Positions 1-6,300 of a stretch of DNA of 6,904 nt are shown piece after piece (positions within the stretch are counted from its first letter, which is position 1; each line of letters begins with the position of its first letter). The DNA is from Anaerolineales bacterium (GTDB lineage Bacteria; Chloroflexota; Anaerolineae; UBA7937). The position numbers and the translations under genes were made by a program. The stretch covers positions 1 through 6,904 of the forward strand of contig JAUVHF010000082.1 of the NCBI GenBank assembly GCA_030593425.1, written 5' to 3'. Below the pieces are notes generated by a model. That model was not told where the DNA came from and did not search any database. It worked only from the letters and a program-made list of their open reading frames with translations.

Positions 1-68
1 GCTTTCATCTACATTCAATCAGGATCTGCACCGGGAAGCCCAGGCGGGTGGGCACAGTTGTGAATCTG

Positions 69-258
69 TCATCCTGGCTTCTCTGACAACGGTTCCAGGC
101 TGGGACCAGTGGGCGTATCTGTCACCAGCCAGCCCAGGGCCGCAATCCGTTCGCGCAGGGCGTCGGCGGCGGCCCAGGAGGCAGTTCTGGACCTTGCGCC
201 CGCTAGCCGAGGTCTCACCAGAGCCAAAGAGAGCCACCAGGCCCGGTCGTTCAGCCAT
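69..258 (-). pseudogene. Relic: glutamine-amidotransferase-like start joined to a CysRS-like tail (internal deletion)
   Basis: On the minus strand an ATG at 258-256, preceded by a purine-rich GGAGAGG-type ribosome site, opens with MAERPGLVALFGSGETSAS and continues to GRKVQ. I recognise this as the start of Chloroflexota proteins annotated as type 1 glutamine amidotransferase-like (peptidase S51-like fold). After about 24 codons the frame becomes unconvincing. A different minus-strand frame, from about 187 to the stop at 71-69, encodes WAAADALRERIAALGW followed by VTDTPTGP. This is the typical end of cysteinyl-tRNA synthetase (the DALR...LG...DTP.G pattern). The simplest reading is one gene, or two adjacent genes, that lost most of the middle and was joined out of frame near 180-190. 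From memory, some proteins of this amidotransferase-like type end in such a CysRS-like tail, which would make it a single damaged gene. No function is expected. Recognition is by eye; an unrelated small ORF is possible. Confidence 0.5.
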
Positions 259-330
259 CGCTCTCCTCTCCTCAAGAATCGGCAGCCAGAGCACGTCTTT
301 CCCTTTTCGAGTACTAGGACAAATGGGGGA

Positions 331-358
331 TTGTCAAACACGGTAAAGAGTGTATACA
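331..358 (+). promoter_or_regulatory. Sigma70-like promoter of the signalling operon
   Basis: TTGTCA at 331-336 (5 of 6 to the -35 consensus) is followed after 16 nt by TATACA at 353-358 (4 of 6 to the -10 consensus). The predicted start near 365 leaves a leader of about 40 nt before the TTG start at 404, with a strong ribosome site in it. TTGTCAA also reads TTGACA on the other strand (337 to 332), so a divergent promoter for the minus-strand relic is conceivable, but its -10 is poor. Confidence 0.45.
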
Positions 359-388
359 TTACTCCTAGGGATCTGTATTATCGATTTT

Positions 389-394
389 GGAGGA
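389..394 (+). promoter_or_regulatory. Ribosome binding site deciding the TTG start at 404
   Basis: GGAGGA lies 9 nt upstream of TTG 404. It favours this start over the in-frame GTG at 350, which lies inside the predicted promoter and has only a weak purine stretch before it. Confidence 0.55.
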
Positions 395-403
395 ACGATC
401 GCT

Positions 404-1387
404 TTGGGAGACCTGGAGCGCTACTTTGCACCATCCATCTGGCCTCTCTTGGGCTTGATGGCCATAATCGTCCTCTTTCTGCTGCGAGGCGTCGTCGTGG
501 CTGGCAAATGGAGGCGGAAACAGTTCCTTCGCCAGATGGATACCCTCGTCGATCGCAGGGGAAAGACCGCGACCGAGATCGCCAAGGCGATGAGAGCGGA
601 GCGGGCCACCGACTTCTGGGAGATGCTAGCCCGCCGCTTCTACTTTGGCATCGCTTTGACCTCTGCCCTAGGACTCCTTCTCGTTCAATTCTTGCCCTTA
701 ACCGCCACACAAGGCCTGTACGTAAAAGGGGTCCTCACGCTGATCACCTTCGGCGCTACATCGATCCTCCTCTGGCATTGGCAAGGGTGGGATGATGACC
801 GGGAGCGGGTATTGCGCAAGAGGCTGCGGCTGGCCTCTGAGAGGGAACAGGCTCGCCAGGGGCTGGTGGTACGTGACGAGAGCACCGGGCTCTATAGCCG
901 CGAGTTCTTCCGGCGGGAGTTACGACGGGAAGTAGGACGATTCTTCCAACGCTCTCTCCCCATCTCCTGTCTGATCCTGGAACTGGAACGGTTTGATGAT
1001 TTCAAATCCCGATGGGGAGAAAGTGTAGCCGAGGAAAGCCTTAAGCGCATAGGTCAAGTCCTCGAGCAAAACGTGCGCTCCTACGACATCGTGGCTCGCT
1101 ACGGGTCTAATCGGTTCGCCGTAGCCCTCCTTAGGTGTAAAAGGGAAGACGCCAACGGTGTAGGTCAGCGCGTCATCGGCAACGTCACCCATCTGGTTCT
1201 CAAGGAGATGAACAGAAGATATACCGAACAACTGGAGTTCGTTTGGGTCTCCTGCACCCTGCCAGGGAAAGGCAAGACTTCGGAAGAGGCGATGGCTACG
1301 GCGGAGAGGATTCTTGACTTCAACAAACAAGAACCTCAGCGAGAGCCCTTATCCTATCGACTTGACACCAAAGAAGGAATATCATAA
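404..1387 (+). CDS. Membrane protein with degenerate GGDEF domain
   Basis: A 327-aa protein if it starts at TTG 404; an in-frame GTG at 350 would add 18 residues but sits in the promoter. Three hydrophobic segments are visible at about residues 13-34, 79-98 and 105-126. The basic KWRRK stretch after the first suggests an outside N-terminus and a cytoplasmic C-terminal half. A basic, probably helical linker (131-155) leads into a GGDEF-family domain that starts with DESTGLYSREFF (158-169), matching the usual D.LTGL.NRR.F. The active-site signature is lost: RYGGDEF is replaced by RYGSNRF (232-238). The metal-binding aspartate region LD.D.F is LELERF (192-197), and the ND..GH segment is also altered. 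Diguanylate cyclase activity is therefore unlikely. It may bind a nucleotide or act as a dimerising scaffold. It is first in an operon with a histidine kinase and response regulator, and its stop lies 19 nt before the kinase start. Confidence 0.85.
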   Translation: MGDLERYFAPSIWPLLGLMAIIVLFLLRGVVVAGKWRRKQFLRQMDTLVDRRGKTATEIAKAMRAERATDFWEMLARRFYFGIALTSALGLLLVQFLPLTATQGLYVKGVLTLITFGATSILLWHWQGWDDDRERVLRKRLRLASEREQARQGLVVRDESTGLYSREFFRRELRREVGRFFQRSLPISCLILELERFDDFKSRWGESVAEESLKRIGQVLEQNVRSYDIVARYGSNRFAVALLRCKREDANGVGQRVIGNVTHLVLKEMNRRYTEQLEFVWVSCTLPGKGKTSEEAMATAERILDFNKQEPQREPLSYRLDTKEGIS

Positions 1388-1394
1388 AGTAGTA

Positions 1395-1400
1395 GAGAGG
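1395..1400 (+). promoter_or_regulatory. Ribosome binding site deciding the kinase start at 1407
   Basis: GAGAGG lies 6 nt upstream of ATG 1407. An upstream in-frame TTG at 1314 also has a purine-rich site (1303-1310), but it would overlap the preceding gene by 74 nt and add 31 residues with no domain content. Confidence 0.5.
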
Positions 1401-1406
1401 TTCTCC

Positions 1407-2552
1407 ATGCCTTCGGAAAAGGTCGGGTTAGAAGGGAGTTTTCTCGAAACCTCCACTGCTACCACCTTGCAGGCGCTATTAGGTGGTCTGCTGGAGGTGG
1501 CCATCCGTGCTACCGAGGCCAACGAGGGTTCCATAATCCTCCTCGATCACGACCTGGAACTCCTCACCATGGGCCTAGCCGGAGGGCCCAAAAAGACCAT
1601 AGTTCGGGCGGCCAGAAGGCATCTGGAGCGTTCCATCTCCGCCTGGGTGGCCGACCATAAAGAGCCCCTCTTATTAGTGGGGCCGGCCAGAGATCCCCGC
1701 TTCGCCGGCGTGGAGAGAGATATCAAAGACGCGGTATGTGTGCCCCTCATCGTAGAAGACCGAGTCATCGGTGTCCTCTCCGTCAGCAACAGAAGGGGCA
1801 GCGAGAACTTCGTCCAGCAGGATCTGGAGAAGTTAACCGCTCTGGCGGAGCCCAGTGCCAGGGTGATCACCTCCGCCCTGGCCTATGTGGACGCAGAAGA
1901 GCGAGGCTATCTTTGGGAACGGAAGCGCTTGGCCCAGGAGATCCACGATGGGTTGATCCAGGAGTTGACAGCGGTCTTTCTGCAACTAGAGATCTATGAG
2001 AGATTGAAAGACAGAGATAGTGAGAAGGCGAATGAACAGTTAGGGAGAACCAAACAGCAGGTCAAGGCTAGTCTCCAAGGGTTGCGCCGTCTCCTCTTCG
2101 ACTTCCGCGCCGCCGACGTGGGGGAGGTTAGCCTCAAACACATCCTGGAGCGGTCCGTCAACGAGTTCGAACGGGCCACAGGGATCGCCACCACTCTCAA
2201 AGTCACGGGGCAGGAAAGGGAACTCCCTCCCCAAACGAAGGGGAACTTGATCGCTATCGCAGAGGAATCGCTTGCTAACGCCAAGAAACACTCAGGGGCC
2301 AAGCACGTTCTGGTGCACCTCAACTATGAGCCAGGGGAGGTAGAGTTGAGCGTAGCCGACGATGGCCGAGGGTTTAACTGGCAAGAGGCGATACAACGGG
2401 CTTGGACAGAGAAGAGGTTTGGACTCATGGGGATGCAGGAGCGAGCCCATATCCTGGGGGGGAACTTAGAGATCGAGAGCGTCCCCGGAGGAGGATCGAC
2501 TGTCAAGGTTCGTGTGCCGGTGAAGGCATCGGAAGTGACTGATGAGCCATGA
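1407..2552 (+). CDS. Soluble GAF-domain sensor histidine kinase, NarL-partner (HisKA_3) type
   Basis: A 381-aa protein from ATG 1407 with no membrane segment, so a cytoplasmic sensor. Residues about 17-158 form a GAF domain; EGSIILLD (40-47) and AVCVPLIVEDRVIGVLSVSN (109-128) are typical GAF strands. A helical linker leads to a HisKA_3 dimerisation box with ERKRLAQEIHDGLIQELTAV (171-190), where His180 is the expected phosphorylated residue, followed by Asp181. The HATPase_c domain shows the N box EESLANAKKH (286-295, Asn291), the G1 box VADDGRGF (316-323) and the G2 region FGLMGMQER (338-346). The kinase looks complete and active. The GAF ligand cannot be read from sequence. It overlaps the downstream response regulator by 11 nt, so the two are probably translationally coupled and form a cognate pair. 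Confidence 0.93.
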   Translation: MPSEKVGLEGSFLETSTATTLQALLGGLLEVAIRATEANEGSIILLDHDLELLTMGLAGGPKKTIVRAARRHLERSISAWVADHKEPLLLVGPARDPRFAGVERDIKDAVCVPLIVEDRVIGVLSVSNRRGSENFVQQDLEKLTALAEPSARVITSALAYVDAEERGYLWERKRLAQEIHDGLIQELTAVFLQLEIYERLKDRDSEKANEQLGRTKQQVKASLQGLRRLLFDFRAADVGEVSLKHILERSVNEFERATGIATTLKVTGQERELPPQTKGNLIAIAEESLANAKKHSGAKHVLVHLNYEPGEVELSVADDGRGFNWQEAIQRAWTEKRFGLMGMQERAHILGGNLEIESVPGGGSTVKVRVPVKASEVTDEP

Positions 2553-3198
2553 AACTATCCGCGTCCTGATCGCCGATGATCATCCTATCGTCCGGGAAGG
2601 GCTGCGCACCATCTTAGGCTTCCAAGAGGGGATAGAGGTGGTGGGGGAAGCATCCGATGGCTTGGAGGCCGTTGATCTGGCCCAAAAGCTGCTCCCCGAG
2701 GTGGTGCTGATGGATATCCGCATGTCCAAATTGAACGGGGTGGAGGCTACCCGCCGCATAAAGGCCCATAACCCTGAGATAGGGGTCATCGTGCTCACCA
2801 ACTACGATGATGATAGATACGTTTTCGAAGGGGTTGAAGCCGGGGCCAGCGGCTACCTCCTGAAAGATATAAGTTTCGATGAACTGAGCGAGGCCATCCA
2901 CCGGGTAGCAAGGGGTGAATCATTGATGGCTCCCTCCGTCCTGCGCAAGGTGCTCGATGAGTTCGCTCACCGGGCGGAGGAGAGGGAACTGCCCCACGAG
3001 GGGCTCACACCGCGAGAACTAGAAGTCCTACAATCATTGGCTCAAGGACTAAAGAACGAGGAGATCGCCAAGGAACTCTTCATCACAGGGAAAACGGTCA
3101 AGAGCCACCTGGGAAGTATCTTCAGCAAACTGGGGGTGAACGATCGCAGCCAGGCGATACTCTACGCCATCAAGCACAAATTGGTCGATATAGACTGA
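2542..3198 (+). CDS. NarL/FixJ-family response regulator (REC + LuxR HTH)
   Basis: A 218-aa DNA-binding response regulator of the usual family length. The N-terminal receiver has the acidic pair Asp12-Asp13, phospho-acceptor Asp58 in VVLMDIRM, Thr86 in VIVLT and Lys108 in YLLKD, so all switch residues are present. The C-terminal LuxR/GerE helix-turn-helix runs from about residue 155 (LTPRELEVLQSLAQG) through NEEIAKELFI and KTVKSHLGSIFSKLGV to the end. It should dimerise and bind DNA when phosphorylated by the adjacent kinase. The ATG at 2542 lies inside the end of the kinase gene (11-nt overlap). It is the last gene of the operon, followed by an intrinsic terminator. Targets are unknown; the downstream glycosyltransferase unit is an obvious candidate, by position only. 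Confidence 0.95.
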   Translation: MSHETIRVLIADDHPIVREGLRTILGFQEGIEVVGEASDGLEAVDLAQKLLPEVVLMDIRMSKLNGVEATRRIKAHNPEIGVIVLTNYDDDRYVFEGVEAGASGYLLKDISFDELSEAIHRVARGESLMAPSVLRKVLDEFAHRAEERELPHEGLTPRELEVLQSLAQGLKNEEIAKELFITGKTVKSHLGSIFSKLGVNDRSQAILYAIKHKLVDID

Positions 3199-3244
3199 AG
3201 TCCTAAGACCTAAGCCCTATAAAGGAAGAAGAGAGGTAAGACCG

Positions 3245-3272
3245 AAGGCTGACTTAAAGATCAGCCTTTTTT
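3245..3272 (+). terminator. Intrinsic terminator after the response regulator
   Basis: AAGGCTGA (3245-3252) pairs perfectly with TCAGCCTT (3261-3268) around an 8-nt loop, and a run of six T ends at 3272. It lies 46 nt after the response regulator stop and separates the two transcription units. Confidence 0.88.
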
Positions 3273-3320
3273 GTCTGCAAAATCAGCCCCCAGACCGATG
3301 AAAATCGATAGAGAATCGTT

Positions 3321-3338
3321 TATCATTTCAACAGAGGG
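3321..3338 (+). promoter_or_regulatory. Possible -10 element and ribosome site before the giant gene
   Basis: Because a terminator ends at 3272, the gene at 3342 should have its own promoter in the 69-nt gap. TATCAT at 3321-3326 matches the -10 consensus at 5 of 6, but I see no good -35 at the right distance, so an activator or another sigma factor may be needed. AGAGGG at 3333-3338 is the likely ribosome site, only 3 nt from ATG 3342. If TATCAT is the -10, the transcript would start only about 10 nt before the ATG, giving an almost leaderless message. Confidence 0.3.
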
Positions 3339-3341
3339 TTT

Positions 3342-6300
3342 ATGATACGGATTCTCCTAGTTGATGACAAAGCCTCTCTTCGAGAGGAGATGCGAACGCT
3401 CCTCGAACTGGAGGAGGGCATCCAGGTAATCGGTGAGGCAGCCGACGGCTGGGAAGCGATAGAGAGGACACGCATCCTTCAGCCCGACCTCATCCTCATG
3501 GATAGGGCCATGCCCTCCCTGGACGGCATCGAGGCCACTCGGTTGATCAGGAAGATTCACCCCCAGGCAAGGATCATCTTCCTCGCCGCCGAGGATATCG
3601 GGCGCTCTGAAGCCCTGGCCGCGGGAGCAGAGGCCTATTTCCTAAAGGAGGGGAGCCCGGAAGAGTTGATTAGGGCTCTTAGAGAGGGCAGTGGACTCAG
3701 AAAAGAAGTGGCCATCGCTCTTTCACCCCTCCGAAGAAGGCTGCAAACGGCTATCGATCTTTCACCCCTTCAAAGAAGGCTACAAGCAGCCATCGACCTC
3801 TCACCCCTCCGAAGAAGGCTGCAAGCAGCCATCGACGTTTCCCTCCTTCGAAGAAGCTTGCAAGCAGCCTTCGATTCCATCCCCTGGCAAAAACCCATCT
3901 TGATAGGAGCCCCTTTGGCCCTCCTCTTAGCAGGCTTTGTCATATTGGGAGCAGGACTTCTCGCCCTCATCGGCTTAACCTTAGGAGTCTTCTTCTTCGT
4001 TTATGCTCTAAAGTACTATGCCAGCATCGCCCTCATTCTGCTCTTTAACGGCGAAAATGGCCTGGTCAACGGCAACGGGCATGTCGAGGGCCAAGGCTTC
4101 CGCAACGGTTTAGGGAATGGTTTGCGCAAGATCTTCGGCAATTGCGTTGAGGACGCTTTCGCCAACGGATACCACCTAAAGCCAGGGGCGCAGCCTTTTG
4201 TATCTATCCACCTCCCTCTCTATAACGAGAAGGAGGTGGTAGACAGGCTTCTCACCGCCTCTACCTCCCTCGATTATGAAAACTATGAGGTCATCGTCGC
4301 CGACGACTCCACCGACGAGACGACGAAGATCCTGGAACAACGATGGGCTGACCACCCTAGGGTGAAGATAAGCCACCGCCAGGATCGAAGTGGCTTCAAA
4401 GGGGGCGCGCTCCAGGTGGCTCTCCAGCGGATGGATCCCCGCGCTGAATTCGTCGTGATCTTCGACGCTGATTTCATCCCGCCCCCCGATGTCATCACCC
4501 GTTTCCTGGCTTACTTCTACAGTGGGAATGGGGATGGCCAACGTTACGCTGACGATCAGGTGGCGGTGGTGCAAGGTTATCAATGGCACATGCTCAATGC
4601 GGATCAGAATTGGATCACTCGTGGCATCCGTGTCGAATTCAGCGGCTCCTACGTCATCGAACGGCCAGGCCAACAACTCCTAGGCTCCATGAAGATGATC
4701 TCTGGCTCGGTCTTCATGATCAGAGCCGACGTCCTCCGCAAGCACGGCTGGGGCACGAGCATCACCGAAGATTGGGAACTCACCCTCCGCCTATACCTCG
4801 ATGGTTACAAAGTCCTCTACACCCCGTTCATCCAGGCCCCTGCCGAGTGCGTATCTGACTTCAGGCAGTTGACCAGACAACGGATGCGCTGGGCGGAAGG
4901 ACACACCTACAACGTGAAGAAGTACTTCTGGAAGGTTCTACGCTCACCCCGCATCTCACTACGAGAGAAGGCGGAGTTCCTCTACTACGCTCCTTACTAC
5001 CTGCAATCGATCTTCTTCATTCTCGGTACCAGTTGCTGGTTCATCTCCGAGTTGATCCTCCATCGTCACATACCCTACTGGACAGCGCTCTTCGGCTGGA
5101 GCCTGGTTTTCAGCAACCTCTTCTCCTTGGTGATCATGAACCTCTCTGGGCTCTTCTTGGAACGAGGCGTGAAGCATAACTGGAGCGGCATCTTCTCCTT
5201 CTTGGTCCTGAGCAGCCTCTTGGTGCCCTTCCAGGCCTACGCGGCCTTGAAGGGTCTCCTGGAAAAGGATGAAGGGGGATGGCACAGGACACCCAAATCC
5301 GGCCGCATCACCGAGATCCTGGGAAGGCTTCGGTTCGGAAAGAAGCTCAGTAGACTACTGCCCAAAGGCAAGAAGAGTCGCCTCCCCGAAAGGGCTCCAG
5401 CACTAGTGAGGCAGATGCCGACAGAAGAGTTGGGGCTTTCCGTGCGGGTTTTCAACCTCCTCAGGGAGGTAGGGATAACCGACGTAGGCGAGGTTCTAGA
5501 GCGGTTACGTAGAGGCGACGAGGCTCTGCTAACGATTCGAGGGTTCGGCCCCAAGTCGTTGGAAGAGGTGCAGACCGCTCTCCAAGCCACGCCGATCGAT
5601 AAGTTGGGTCTGTCAAGACGTGTGGTAAAGGCTCTCAGAAGAGCACGCGTAAGCCGGATCGGGAAATTGCTGGCTCGAATGGAAAGGGGTGAGGAGAGGC
5701 TCATCTCAATCAAAGGCATCGGCCCCGCATCGTTGGAGCAGATGAAGAGTGCGCTGGACCAAGCACCTCTGGAGATCCTCGGTCTTTCCACGCGGGTTCA
5801 TGATCGTCTCAAAGGTGCAGAGACGACCACTCTAGGACAACTACTACAGCGGATGGAGAATGGCAAGATGGCTCTGCTCTCCATACGCAATTTCGGTCCC
5901 AAATCTTTGCAGCAGTTGAAGAAGGCACTGGCTCAGAGGGCCATCCCCTCGCCCCTCGATCACTCTAGAGAGAGTCAGCAAAAGGAAGATGTGGGCTCAA
6001 CTCTCAAGCTGAACCGTTGGTTACCCTTCCCTAGACGTCTGCGCCTCCGTCCCGCCTTCACGGCGATCATCGTTCTGGTGGCCGCCATCGTCGCCTTAGC
6101 GATCATGTCCACCGAGGTAGAGGCGGTCTCCGATGACTCCAGCACCTTCTGGTTCTACGATGATACCAACCCTCTGACCTACATGATGTATCAAAGTCCG
6201 CCAAGCGGGAGTTCCACAAACACACAGCAAGTTGTCTCCTTCCACTCTGACACTTTTGAAGCCTCCCAATCGCTAGAGAGCGGTACGGCGATGGTCTATA

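Noticed and set aside
1..68. Possible further gene fragment at the left edge
   Set aside because: No convincing coding sequence or motif on either strand; the weak ACAG...CTGT inverted repeat at 54-68 has no T-run typical of a terminator.
109..795. Plus-strand 228-aa open frame
   Set aside because: It overlaps the relic and the GGDEF-family gene in another frame. Its product is Arg/Ser/Pro-rich with no domain, as expected for a shadow frame.
1314..1406. TTG 1314 as the kinase start
   Set aside because: It would overlap the upstream gene by 74 nt and adds 31 residues outside any domain; ATG 1407 has its own ribosome site.
3296..3318. Small inverted repeats CGAT-gaaa-ATCG and CGAT-agaga-ATCG as an operator
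   Set aside because: Arms are only 4 bp in an AT-rich gap, so chance is likely. They lie upstream of the putative -10 but cannot be supported as a binding site.
3720..3875. CRISPR-like array
   Set aside because: The 39-bp units are contiguous without spacers and stay in frame in a coding region.
4176..4676. Minus-strand 166-aa open frame
   Set aside because: It is antisense to the GT2 catalytic core, whose motifs in the plus frame are unmistakable.
5237..5791. Minus-strand 184-aa open frame
   Set aside because: It lies antisense to the alpha-CTD-like repeats; the Ser/Arg/Pro-rich product shows no family and no ribosome site.
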